Shown here piece by piece: positions 1 through 7,114 of a stretch of 10,968 nt of DNA; position 1 is the stretch's first letter, and each line of letters begins with the position of its first letter. Source of the DNA: CAYLLT01 sp964591605 (GTDB taxonomy: Bacteria > Planctomycetota > Phycisphaerae > UBA1845 > PWPN01); contig CAZQEN010000271.1 in assembly GCA_964591605.1 (NCBI GenBank), positions 1-10,968 on the forward strand, in the 5' to 3' direction. The notes beneath the pieces were generated by a model. The model was not told the DNA's origin. It did not search any database and was given only the letters and a program-made list of their open reading frames with translations. The position numbers were made by a program, and so were the translations under genes.

Positions 1-2415
1 CGTGGCCTTTCCCGTGCCGCTGTAGACCGCCAGCGGCGTGGGCCCGCTGAGGCGGTTGCCCGCCGCGTCCAGGACGAACTCGGTGATCCGTTTGCCGTTG
101 CTCACCGGCCCGCTCGCCCACGTCGGGCCGGACTCGGTCACGAACGCATGGTCCATCTTGTCGGCGGGAAAACCGCTGCCCCCGAACGTGCCCGGCTGGA
201 TGAAGGCGATGTTCACCGGAGCGGTGGCCGGATTCCAGTTGTAGATCGCGTAATTGAGCATGCTGGCATCCGTGCCGCTCCAGAGGTAGTTCCTTCCGGC
301 GACGATCTGTGCAAAGCGATCGACGCTCGGCCCGTTCTCGACCTCGTAATGCCTGCCGTCAGATGCCCGCCACGCGCCGCCGAACGGGTTCCGCAGCCCG
401 TAGGCAAACACATAGTCCCGTGCGGTGATCCCGTCCCCCGCGCTGTAGAACGGGTTGTCGGCCGGCGCGGTCCCGTCGAGATTCATCCGCAGAATCTTCC
501 CGCGGAACGAGCTGAGGTTCTGGGCGGTCGCCGTGCTGAAGCCGTCGCCCATGTGCACGTAGAGTTTGCCGTCCGGACCGATCGAAAAGTTCGAAATCTG
601 GTGCGACTGGCCCTGGGACTCGCCCACCATGTCGAGTATCACGGTCTGCGTCGCCGCCGTCAGCCCGCCGTCGTTGCTGTGGAAGCGCACCACCTTCGGG
701 TAGTGCGTGCCGGGGCTGCTCGCCGAGTCGTAGAGCACGCCCGCGAACACATCGCCGCTGGCCGGGTCGACCACGATGCCGGTCAGACCCTGCTCGCCAG
801 AGCCCGGAAACGCCCCCGTCGGGTTGAAGTTCAGCAGGCCGGTCGCGTAATCGCTGACCATCCCGCTCCGCCGCACCACCTTGATGGTGCCGTACAACTC
901 CGTGACATAGTAGTACGGGTCATTCGGGCCGGTGCCGGCGTTGGGCTTGAACGCGATGTTGACCGGCAACTGGAACCCGGTGGCCACCACCTCGACGACG
1001 TAGCCGGGTTGCTGCACCGTCCAGGGGACCGGCGCTCCGCGGGCCAGGCTCGAGAAGTCGGGCTCGGTCTGGGACTCGCTGCCGTAAAAGGTGCTCCCGT
1101 TGGCCGATACCCACAGGTACACCGGCTGGCCCGGAGGGACACTCAGGGCGGGCAGATAGATCGTCCGCTCGGCCCCGTCGTCATCGGTGAACACCACCCG
1201 CGATTCGGGCAGCACCAGATCCGCAGCCAGGCTGCCCGCATCCAGACGCACCCGCACGTCGATGTGCTCGGCCAGCGCCGGCGGGTTGATCACCTGGTTC
1301 GCACTGCCGTTCCACCCCCGGAACTCGAGGATCAACTGGCCCGAGAACGACTCCAGTCGCAGGCTCGGCGCCACGGCGGCCGCGGGCAGAATCACGTCTG
1401 CGCCCAGCGTATCCGTCCACTGCGGCGGCGGAGAGCCGGCCACGTCGTCCAGATCCATCGGGAAGACGCTGGTCGCCGGGCCGGTGTGAAACAGACGCGG
1501 GGCCCAGCCGCTCCACTCCGAGGCCGGATCGCCGCTGCTGTCTCGGTGCCGGATTTGCAGCCGGTAATCCGTGTCGGCCAGGAGTTCGTGACGGCCCGCG
1601 TGCGACCCCTCGAACACCCCGTCGCCCAGATGGGTGTGCAGCTTCTCCAGCCCGCCGATGCAGCTCGTCACCCACACCCGCTCCGCAGGCGAGACCGTCC
1701 AGATCTCCCAGTCCGTGCACGCGTGCGTGTCGCCGGGGTCCGGATCCGAGAACGGGCCCGATTCCATGTGCACGTCCGCGGGGTTGACGATCTTGCCGTC
1801 CACGTCGGGCTCGGTGATCGTCGGCGTTGCCGGGGGATGCTGGTCCAGCACAATCACCGAGAAATCGTCGAAGTGCACCGCGCCCGGTGTAGACCCGCCG
1901 ACGTTACCGGCGGCCACGTATTGGACGATCACCGTGCCCGTGCTGGACGTGCCGCTGACCTGGACCCGCTGCCAGTCAGGTGATTGATCCGCCTGCGTCC
2001 GCGTGGCGCTGGCCAGCAGGGTTGCCCCCGCGATGCTCCCGTCCGGATTGACCGTTCCTCCGTCGAAGAGACGGACGGTTCCGGAATGCGTGGTGTCGGC
2101 GCCTCCGGGTCCGTTGTCGATGTACCCTTCGATGGTCACCGGCGTGCCGGGCGTCACCATCAGAACCTGCGCGCCCGTCCCGGAAAGCACGCCGAAACCG
2201 GTTGCGAATTCCAGGGCCCAGTCACCGCTGAGCGTGCAGGGGGTGGGGATGTGGATCCGCGCTCCCTGCCCCAGGCTGCAGGAATAGCGGACATAGCCGC
2301 CGACCCATCCGACCCCGGAAGCGTCCTCGAAGCTCCCGTTGATGATGAGCTGGCCGTGTGCCGGCAAGACGGCGGCGGACAGCAGGAGCAGACAACTTGC
2401 CGTGATCCGTCTCAT
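1..2415 (-). CDS. Secreted multidomain PQQ-dependent sugar dehydrogenase (glucose/sorbosone dehydrogenase family), C-terminus off the window edge
   Basis: The minus frame is open from an ATG at 2415 to base 1 without a stop, giving 805 codons with the 3' end missing. A GGAAGGA ribosome binding site lies 5 bases before the ATG. Residues 1-21 are a signal peptide (MRRITASCLLLLSAAVLPAHG). About 22-170 look like a galactose-binding-type beta sandwich (NGSFE near the start, VHFDDFSV near the end). About 191-310 resemble a fibronectin III-type domain, and 310-470 is an unassigned beta-rich linker. From about 472 the protein matches the GSDH beta-propeller: VVATGFQLPVNIAF, H605 before IGPDGKLYVHMGDG, GKILRMNLDGT and FAYGLRNPFG. 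R675-N676 correspond to the Arg-Asn pair of soluble glucose dehydrogenase. Family members oxidise sugars or aldoses with PQQ outside the cytoplasm; the substrate here is unknown. The export signal and the propeller are clear. The accessory domain names are inference. Confidence 0.87.
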   Translation of the reverse strand, partial: MRRITASCLLLLSAAVLPAHGQLIINGSFEDASGVGWVGGYVRYSCSLGQGARIHIPTPCTLSGDWALEFATGFGVLSGTGAQVLMVTPGTPVTIEGYIDNGPGGADTTHSGTVRLFDGGTVNPDGSIAGATLLASATRTQADQSPDWQRVQVSGTSSTGTVIVQYVAAGNVGGSTPGAVHFDDFSVIVLDQHPPATPTITEPDVDGKIVNPADVHMESGPFSDPDPGDTHACTDWEIWTVSPAERVWVTSCIGGLEKLHTHLGDGVFEGSHAGRHELLADTDYRLQIRHRDSSGDPASEWSGWAPRLFHTGPATSVFPMDLDDVAGSPPPQWTDTLGADVILPAAAVAPSLRLESFSGQLILEFRGWNGSANQVINPPALAEHIDVRVRLDAGSLAADLVLPESRVVFTDDDGAERTIYLPALSVPPGQPVYLWVSANGSTFYGSESQTEPDFSSLARGAPVPWTVQQPGYVVEVVATGFQLPVNIAFKPNAGTGPNDPYYYVTELYGTIKVVRRSGMVSDYATGLLNFNPTGAFPGSGEQGLTGIVVDPASGDVFAGVLYDSASSPGTHYPKVVRFHSNDGGLTAATQTVILDMVGESQGQSHQISNFSIGPDGKLYVHMGDGFSTATAQNLSSFRGKILRMNLDGTAPADNPFYSAGDGITARDYVFAYGLRNPFGGAWRASDGRHYEVENGPSVDRFAQIVAGRNYLWSGTDASMLNYAIYNWNPATAPVNIAFIQPGTFGGSGFPADKMDHAFVTESGPTWASGPVSNGKRITEFVLDAAGNRLSGPTPLAVYSGTGKAT

Positions 2416-2710
2416 ACAATTCCTTCCCGGTCTGCGGAAATCCCCGTCCCGGTCAGGCGACAGGACCCGACCGGAAATCGATTCCGGGCCTCGGCGGGGA
2501 TCGAGGTGGCGGCGCCTCCCGCGCGATGAACCACTGCCCGGACGGCTTTCCATGGGGCAGACGGATGGCCCTGCCCGCCTTGTTCAAAGTGCTCTGCTTC
2601 TGAGAATCCTGGCCCTTCCATCCCCACGTGAGCTCCGCAGTTTCAGACTAGCGTCGGCGCCCGGCTCGATCAAGCAGATTCTCGCGGTCGGGGTTGGGCC
2701 GGCCGGGGCG

Positions 2711-2784
2711 ATTGTGGTGCAGGCGTCTCGCCGGCACGTATCCCGGCACGCCGGGAAGATCCCGATGCATCGGGACACCACAAT
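2711..2784. repeat. Compact palindromic element: three hairpins closed by a 9-bp inverted repeat
   Basis: ATTGTGGTG (2711-2719) and CACCACAAT (2776-2784) are perfect inverted repeats. Between them lie three further hairpins: GGCG-TCT-CGCC (2722-2732), TCCCGGC-AC-GCCGGGA (2741-2756) and the perfect 16-base palindrome TCCCGATGCATCGGGA (2760-2775). Folded together they form a cloverleaf. It resembles a REP/BIME-type or MITE-like intergenic repeat, but the copy number in the genome cannot be seen here. The second hairpin has the same seven-base arms as one in the element at 10482-10602. Confidence 0.6.
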
Positions 2785-2845
2785 GGGCGGTTCCGCCGCC
2801 CCCCGGCGTGTCACCCATCCGGCTCGCGGTACTGCCGAATCAGGA

Positions 2846-2874
2846 TTGCTCTCGCGGATAAAGCCTGATAAAAT
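2846..2874 (+). promoter_or_regulatory. Candidate sigma70-type promoter for the 2950-4325 gene pair
   Basis: An extended -10, TGATAAAAT (hexamer TAAAAT at 2869-2874 preceded by TGn), lies 17 bases after a weak -35, TTGCTC (2846-2851). The local sequence is AT-rich against a GC-rich background. Transcription would begin near 2881 and leave a leader of about 70 bases before the GTG at 2950. Confidence 0.45.
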
Positions 2875-2949
2875 CAATTCAAATGCAGTTCTTCCTCCGG
2901 CGCGCCGTTACGGGCGCGTCTGTGGAGGTCACGAGCAGGAGCGGAGTGC

Positions 2950-3387
2950 GTGACTCGCCGAAATAAGGTCATCTGGGCCAGCGCAGCCGCGGTTGGGCTG
3001 GCAGGGCTCGGTGCCGGGGCCTACTGGTCAACCCGTGGTGGACGTCTCGAGGGCGTCCCCGAGGAGGCCCTCGTGGCACGCATCGAGACTGGCAAGCCGA
3101 GAGATCAGACGCCGGCCATCTTCGAGTTGAGCACGCGCGGCGAAACTGCACTGCCCCGCATTCTCACCGGGTTTACCCAGAGCCAGTCCAAACCGCAGGT
3201 CCAGGAAATGTTTGCGGAGAGCGTGTACCGTATGAAGCCGACCGCCCGAACAGTGGAGGCGATGGAGCAGATGGCCCGGCTGACCGCCGGAACCGAGGCC
3301 GGCGAGCGGATTCAGGCGCTCTGCGCGGATCTGCGTCTGCGCTGCCCCGAACTCCGCCCGTCCCAGGCCAGACAGGAGCGTCCATGA
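2950..3387 (+). CDS. Small membrane-anchored hypothetical protein, translationally coupled to a pseudopilin
   Basis: This is a 145-residue protein starting at GTG, with AGGAG (2937-2941) eight bases upstream. Residues about 7-25 form one hydrophobic segment preceded by basic residues (MTRRNK), which suggests an N-terminal membrane anchor with the rest outside the cytoplasm. Residues 38-135 are polar and predicted helical (for example PAIFELSTRGETALPRIL and VEAMEQMARLTAG). They look like one or two HEAT-like helix pairs, but I do not recognise a family. The stop overlaps the start of the pseudopilin gene as ATGA, so the two are probably one operon with coupled translation. A role with the pseudopilin, such as assembly or anchoring, is inference only. 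Confidence 0.75.
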   Translation: MTRRNKVIWASAAAVGLAGLGAGAYWSTRGGRLEGVPEEALVARIETGKPRDQTPAIFELSTRGETALPRILTGFTQSQSKPQVQEMFAESVYRMKPTARTVEAMEQMARLTAGTEAGERIQALCADLRLRCPELRPSQARQERP

Positions 3388-4325
3388 AACGACCCGATTC
3401 CAGGATTCAGACCGCGGGGTCTGCCGTCCCGCCGCCCGGGCGCCGCCGGGTTCGTTTGCGCTCCGCCTTCACCCTCATCGAGGTTCTGGTCGTGGTCGCG
3501 ATCATGGCGCTGCTGGTCTCCATCCTGCTGCCTTCGCTCTCCCGCGCCCGGGCCCAGGCCCGCATGGTCGTGTGTCAGAGCAACGTCCGGCAGATTCTCA
3601 CCGCCTTCACCACCTACAGCATGGAGAGCCGCAGCCGTCTGCCCGGCAACCGGGGGGATACGGGTGCGGACTGGCTGGGCGGCTCCAATCCGCCCGACTA
3701 TCGCCAGCCGGAATCGGGAACCATCTTCAAGAGGCACATGGGCCGCGACAAGGTCGCCTTCACCTGCCCCGACGACAAGGTCCAGCGCTCCTACCTGGCG
3801 AAGGGCGAATGGTATTACAGCTACACCGGTAACCTGCTGCTCGCGGGGGCCAAGACCGACTCGGCGGTGGGCGCCCATTACCCGCTTGCCCTGGGCACGG
3901 GCCTGACGAACCCGACCTACGACCGCAAGGACCACCGCCAGCGGATGGCGCCCTTTGAGGGCGTCCCCCTGATCATCGAGGAAGATCCGTTCTACTACCT
4001 GACCGACGTGGATGACAGCGGCTGGTGCAACGATGACAGCATTGCCGAACGCCACCTCAAGAGCAACAGCGTCAAAGGCTGGGCGAGCATGGGCTACCTC
4101 GACAATCACGTCGGCCGCGTGCAGTTCCCGCCCCGCAACAGCACCACCCGGTCGGGCTACTACTTCGCCGCCAATCACATGTGTCTGCGCACCGTGGGCG
4201 GCAAGTGGGTGAGCGGGCGAAGCTGGGACAAGTGGCAGATCCCCAATCCCCAGGGGCCCGGCGGCGCGATGTACGGCTTCATGGATGTCGCTCCGGCCGC
4301 CAGCACCGAAGGCGTCCAGCACTGA
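3384..4325 (+). CDS. Type II secretion-like pseudopilin with prepilin N-terminal cleavage/methylation motif
   Basis: This 313-residue protein starts at an ATG with AGGAG (3374-3378) five bases upstream. A 28-residue basic leader ends in SA, followed by the class III signal FTLIEVLVVVAI. Prepilin peptidase would cut between A28 and F29; Glu33 is the conserved +5 residue, and the hydrophobic helix runs to about 49. After it come SRARAQAR and CQSNVRQI, usual in planctomycete pseudopilins, then TCPDD (127-131). GYLDNHVGRVQF (237-248) appears to be a variant of the 'DGHV' motif near the end of these proteins. Planctomycetes encode many such proteins, and most have no assigned secretion or pilus system. 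The gene overlaps its upstream neighbour by four bases and ends six bases before the convergent dockerin gene. Alanine rather than glycine at -1 is a tolerated variation. Confidence 0.88.
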   Translation: MKRPDSRIQTAGSAVPPPGRRRVRLRSAFTLIEVLVVVAIMALLVSILLPSLSRARAQARMVVCQSNVRQILTAFTTYSMESRSRLPGNRGDTGADWLGGSNPPDYRQPESGTIFKRHMGRDKVAFTCPDDKVQRSYLAKGEWYYSYTGNLLLAGAKTDSAVGAHYPLALGTGLTNPTYDRKDHRQRMAPFEGVPLIIEEDPFYYLTDVDDSGWCNDDSIAERHLKSNSVKGWASMGYLDNHVGRVQFPPRNSTTRSGYYFAANHMCLRTVGGKWVSGRSWDKWQIPNPQGPGGAMYGFMDVAPAASTEGVQH

Positions 4326-4331
4326 TGACCG

Positions 4332-6248
4332 CTAATCGTCGCAGGTCTTGACCGCCGGCACGCCCGCGCCGCTGAGGCACTGGACCAGAACGCCCACCTC
4401 TGTCGCGTCCACGTCCAGGTCGTCGTCGAAATCAGCATCGGCGCAGGCGGGATCGGTCTGCATCACCCCGGCCCCCGACAGGCACTTCTGCAGGTGGGCG
4501 AAATCGATCATGTCCACGTCGTGATCCGCGTCGAAGTCGGGCTTCACCGTCTCCACGGTGATGGTCACGGTCAGCGTCTGCGGGCTGTTGGCCGCTTCCG
4601 GCGAAGAGACAGTGATCAGCGCCTGGTGTGTGCCGACCGCAAGGCCGGCGGCGCTGTAGATCACGGCGATCGGGTCGGGCGGCTCGCCGGCGGTGATCGA
4701 GCCGCTGCCCGGCGCCACGCTGAGCCAGCCGGCGTTGTCGGAGATGCTGTAGTTTAACGTGCCGCCACCAGTATTTTCCACTGAAAAGAGCCCATTGGGC
4801 AGATTCTCCCCCACGAACACGGTCGGGCTGAGCGCCTCCGGGCTCAGCCTGATGAGCGGGCCCACCACCGCGTATTCGACGATCGTCATGGAGACGTCGT
4901 CGTTCGGGCGGGCCACCCCCTCCCGGAACGCCATCCCCCCGCTGTAGCTGTCCTGGCTTTCCCCCCCGCCGCAGGTCGCGCCCGGAGAGGGCTGCATGAG
5001 GTAAGGGTTGAAGCCGTTCGAGTCCGGCGGCGGGTTGGAGATGGCGAACTCGATGTAATACGTCTGACCGGGAATCAGTTGAACCTCCCCGGGAGCGTAG
5101 CTGACGCCGTGCAGGCCGGCGCCGAATGTCTGGTATGCGGCGCGCGTGATCTTGGTCGGTCCGATCTGGGTTCCACTGGGCCCCCCGGGCCGGATCTTCC
5201 ACATGAAGTCGAGCTCCCATCGGTGGTTTGCCCCGGCGGCCCATACGTCTGCCCCGGCCAGGCCCTGGCCCTGGGCGATGAACGTCTGCCCCCATTGCGT
5301 GCCGAAGAAGCCCTCGTCGCACAGATATCCCAGACCCACGGCACGCCGGTTCATGGTTACCAGCGTGCCATCGTTGTCGGAGAAGACCGTGTAATTCAGG
5401 TCAAAACTCTGCGCGACGCCCGCGGCATTGTAGGCCTGACCGCCCACGTAGCTGTTCGCATCCTTGTTGCGTTTATAGGGCTGAAAGTTGACCGAACCGC
5501 TGAACGACTGGTTGCGCCCGCTGATCCGCACGGCGTACCGGGTGCCGGGGATCGTGGGGATCTCCCCCGACCGAAACCGCACCCAGTTATCCGTGCCCGA
5601 GTCGATCCTCGGTTCCATGCGCGATCCCACGAAATCCCAGTTGACCGGGTTGGGGTTCCCGTTGTCCTTGAGAATCGCCACCTCCGCGGAGGAGTATTCC
5701 TGCCCCGGCTGGATGTCCACGCCAGCCAGAAAGAAGGTCACGCCCCTCACCGAAGTTCCGGTGGCCGTGTACGTCTGGTACCAGACGGGCTCGGCGCCCG
5801 TCCACTGTCCGCTGTCCTTGAAGTAAGTCGAGAAATCGACCGGCAGCTCAGGGTTGACGGTCAGCGTCTGGCCGGCCTGCAGGTTGATCGTCCCAACGAC
5901 TTTGGGGGCCACGAAGAACAGCGGCTGGTTCATCAGGATCGAGTACGGACCGACGGGAAGGCCGTCGATGCAGTAACAGCCGTCGTGCGTGATGATGCTG
6001 GTAGTGCACACCGCGCCTTGTTGACAGGTGGTCCCCAGCCGGCGCGACGGCCCCACCATGAACGACGTGGCCGGCGAGAGGAACAGGTTGGTCTCGTACA
6101 GCTCGACATAGCCCATGTGGGGCTTGCCCTTGATCTTCTCGAACCGCCCGTGCCCGTTGATATTGGCCGACCACGCCGGCTGACCGGCGAGCAGGACGGC
6201 CAGGACCGCGATCCGGTTCCGGTTTCTTAACCAGGTGACGAAACTCAT
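4332..6248 (-). CDS. Secreted protein with duplicated beta domain, BACON-like domain and C-terminal dockerin/EF-hand pair
   Basis: I chose the ATG at 6248 (638 residues) because GGAGGT stands four bases upstream and the next residues form a signal peptide (MSFVTWLRNRNRIAVLAVLL, then AGQPAWSA). The same frame opens earlier, at 6521, but that stretch is not protein-like. Residues 50-135 resemble a carboxypeptidase-regulatory-type beta domain (YCIDGLPVGPYSILMNQP). Residues 156-290 and 318-463 look like two copies of one beta domain (see findings). Residues 464-569 resemble a BACON/Ig-like domain (LFSVENTGGGTLNYSISDNAG). Residues 570-638 hold two calcium loops: D571-D573-D575-D577-D579-D582 and D606-D608-D610-D612-D614-E617. 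Each is followed by a CLSGAGV repeat, as in planctomycete dockerin-like tails. It is probably a surface or extracellular calcium-binding protein of unknown activity. Confidence 0.84.
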   Translation of the reverse strand: MSFVTWLRNRNRIAVLAVLLAGQPAWSANINGHGRFEKIKGKPHMGYVELYETNLFLSPATSFMVGPSRRLGTTCQQGAVCTTSIITHDGCYCIDGLPVGPYSILMNQPLFFVAPKVVGTINLQAGQTLTVNPELPVDFSTYFKDSGQWTGAEPVWYQTYTATGTSVRGVTFFLAGVDIQPGQEYSSAEVAILKDNGNPNPVNWDFVGSRMEPRIDSGTDNWVRFRSGEIPTIPGTRYAVRISGRNQSFSGSVNFQPYKRNKDANSYVGGQAYNAAGVAQSFDLNYTVFSDNDGTLVTMNRRAVGLGYLCDEGFFGTQWGQTFIAQGQGLAGADVWAAGANHRWELDFMWKIRPGGPSGTQIGPTKITRAAYQTFGAGLHGVSYAPGEVQLIPGQTYYIEFAISNPPPDSNGFNPYLMQPSPGATCGGGESQDSYSGGMAFREGVARPNDDVSMTIVEYAVVGPLIRLSPEALSPTVFVGENLPNGLFSVENTGGGTLNYSISDNAGWLSVAPGSGSITAGEPPDPIAVIYSAAGLAVGTHQALITVSSPEAANSPQTLTVTITVETVKPDFDADHDVDMIDFAHLQKCLSGAGVMQTDPACADADFDDDLDVDATEVGVLVQCLSGAGVPAVKTCDD

Positions 6249-6357
6249 GGGCACCTCCGCGACGGTCAGGCTCGCGGGAGACGATGGAGCCAGCGGTGAA
6301 GAGCAATCTCCGTCCGGGATGTGCATCTGCGTTGCCGCGACTTCCCAACCGGACTCG

Positions 6358-6387
6358 ATTGTACCCTCACGAGACCCGGCACGGCAA
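6358..6387 (-). promoter_or_regulatory. Candidate promoter for the dockerin-tailed gene
   Basis: On the minus strand TTGCCG (6387-6382) is followed, 18 bases later, by TACAAT (6363-6358), which matches the sigma70 -10 at five of six positions. Transcription would start near 6351 and give a leader of about 100 bases before the ATG at 6248. Confidence 0.45.
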
Positions 6388-6478
6388 CCGTGGATAGCGG
6401 CGAACGATGTGGCCGGTGCTTGAATCGGAGGGTCCGCGCAGCGGGGTCTGCCGTGCGGATTGTAGAGGGTCAGGAGGA

Positions 6479-6521
6479 GTGAGGAGGCCGATAGCCCTGC
6501 CGGGCCGACGGCCTCGCTCAC
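6479..6521. repeat. Strong hairpin with a 12-bp stem and an inner 4-bp stem
   Basis: GTGAGGAGGCCG (6479-6490) pairs with CGGCCTCGCTCAC (6509-6521) with a single bulged base at 6516. Inside it, GCCC (6494-6497) pairs with GGGC (6502-6505). It is 118 bases beyond the stop of the minus-strand helix-turn-helix gene and could end that transcript, but no T tract follows on either strand. A REP-like element is equally possible. Confidence 0.5.
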
Positions 6522-6551
6522 TGGGAGGAGTCAGGAAAGGCCGGAACAAGC

Positions 6552-6611
6552 GTGGGGCGGGCCGAGACCCGGTGCGCCCGGCCATTCATGCGGGGTCAGG
6601 ACCCGCCCCAC
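6552..6611. repeat. 10-bp perfect inverted repeat enclosing smaller hairpins
   Basis: GTGGGGCGGG (6552-6561) and CCCGCCCCAC (6602-6611) are perfect inverted copies 40 bases apart. Inside are CCGG-TGCGC-CCGG (6569-6581) and GGGTC-AG-GACCC (6593-6604); the latter overlaps the right arm, so the two would be alternative folds. The design, a terminal inverted repeat around short hairpins, is like that of the element at 2711-2784. Confidence 0.45.
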
Positions 6612-6638
6612 CTCGTTGTGAACGTCAGATCCTTGGTT

Positions 6639-6839
6639 TCAGGCAGCCGTCGATGAGCAGCTTCCGCACTGGCGCTGATAGTCGGCGAGGAACTGAGGCG
6701 GGACGCCGATCGAATCGCGCACCCGGCACGCCCCGAGCTGACCCAATCGGATGAGCCGATAAACCGAACTCACGTCCAGTTCGAGGATTCGGGACACCTC
6801 TTCTGGCGTGAACACCGCTTGTCCTTGCCAGACCACCAT
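6639..6839 (-). CDS. Small helix-turn-helix DNA-binding protein (excisionase/MerR-like, HTH_17 type)
   Basis: The predicted protein is 66 residues from the ATG at 6839. Residues 9-55 read like an excisionase-family winged helix-turn-helix: FTPEEVSRILELDVSSVYRL (10-29), with the recognition helix about 23-30, then IRLGQLGACRV and the terminal helix PPQFLADYQRQ. The usual 'GRRWRI' wing is replaced by RDSIGV (41-46). The C-terminus has a small cysteine cluster (C58, C61). Upstream there is only a weak GGGTGG site three bases from the ATG. The frame stays open back to a GTG at 7118 that overlaps the protease stop, but that extra stretch is Arg/Pro/Ala-rich without protein-like features. No integrase or phage gene is nearby, so this is probably a small stand-alone regulator. 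The target is unknown. Confidence 0.68.
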   Translation of the reverse strand: MVVWQGQAVFTPEEVSRILELDVSSVYRLIRLGQLGACRVRDSIGVPPQFLADYQRQCGSCSSTAA

Positions 6840-7114
6840 AAACCACCCAATCGCGGCTGCCTGAACACGACCCGCCGGCCTGCCCGTTCCGCGGGCAACC
6901 TGGGTCTTCACCCGTGGAGAAGGCAACTGTCGTGCCAGCGATCGAAAACGGAGCTGCGCCGCATATTCGAGGCAGAAAGGCCGATTTCGACGGGTCCACG
7001 GGCGGCGGGGGCGGGCGGAGGTGCCCGGACGGGCGGCGTCGCCGGCGTGTACTGCCTGCTCATGCAGCAGCGGGAGCCCGGCGGGCGCCGGCGCATCGGG
7101 GGCCGCCCGGACCA
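6840..7114. other. Noncoding gap between the S41 protease and the helix-turn-helix gene
   Basis: These 275 bases contain no protein-like frame. The one structure noted is a hairpin, TGCCCG-TTCCG-CGGGCA (6881-6897), 42 bases upstream of the helix-turn-helix start. It could be an operator or an attenuating stem, but nothing else supports that. No terminator with a T tract follows the protease. Confidence 0.5.

Larger units (their letters stand above)
2416..2949. other. Divergent intergenic region between the sugar dehydrogenase and the pseudopilin pair
   Basis: This 534-base stretch lies between divergent genes. It contains the ribosome binding site of the dehydrogenase gene, the multi-hairpin element at 2711-2784, a plus-strand promoter candidate at 2846-2874 and the AGGAG site at 2937-2941. 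Short open frames cross it on both strands, but their translations are Arg/Pro/Ala-rich without recognisable domains, so I call no gene here. I found no convincing minus-strand promoter for the dehydrogenase. Confidence 0.7.
6249..6638. other. Intergenic region upstream of the dockerin-tailed gene
   Basis: This 390-base stretch carries the GGAGGT site and a promoter candidate (6358-6387) for the dockerin gene, a long hairpin (6479-6521) and a 10-bp inverted repeat (6552-6611). Two near-identical direct repeats, GGAGGAGTGAGGA (6473-6485) and GGAGGAGTCAGGA (6524-6536), flank the hairpin. I see no coding sequence. Confidence 0.65.

Noticed and set aside
148..1983. A 611-codon open frame on the plus strand
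   Set aside because: It is antisense to the sugar dehydrogenase, codon on codon. The translation is rich in Arg, His, Val and Pro with no domain, as expected of a GC-rich shadow.
2711..2784. A tRNA gene, because the element folds as a cloverleaf of about 74 bases
   Set aside because: The T-loop GTTCGANNC and D-loop consensus are missing, the hairpin loops are two or three bases, and no anticodon loop of seven bases exists.
3312..4322. A 336-codon minus-strand frame opposite the pseudopilin
   Set aside because: The plus strand has the prepilin motif and a good ribosome binding site. The minus frame has no domain and no plausible start signal.
5079..6230. A 383-codon plus-strand frame opposite the dockerin-tailed gene
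   Set aside because: Composition is Arg/His/Val/Pro-rich, and the minus strand has a signal peptide, ribosome binding site and calcium loops.
6249..6521. A 91-codon N-terminal extension of the dockerin-tailed protein
   Set aside because: The signal peptide and GGAGGT site are at 6248. The extension contains no conserved features and would bury the signal peptide.
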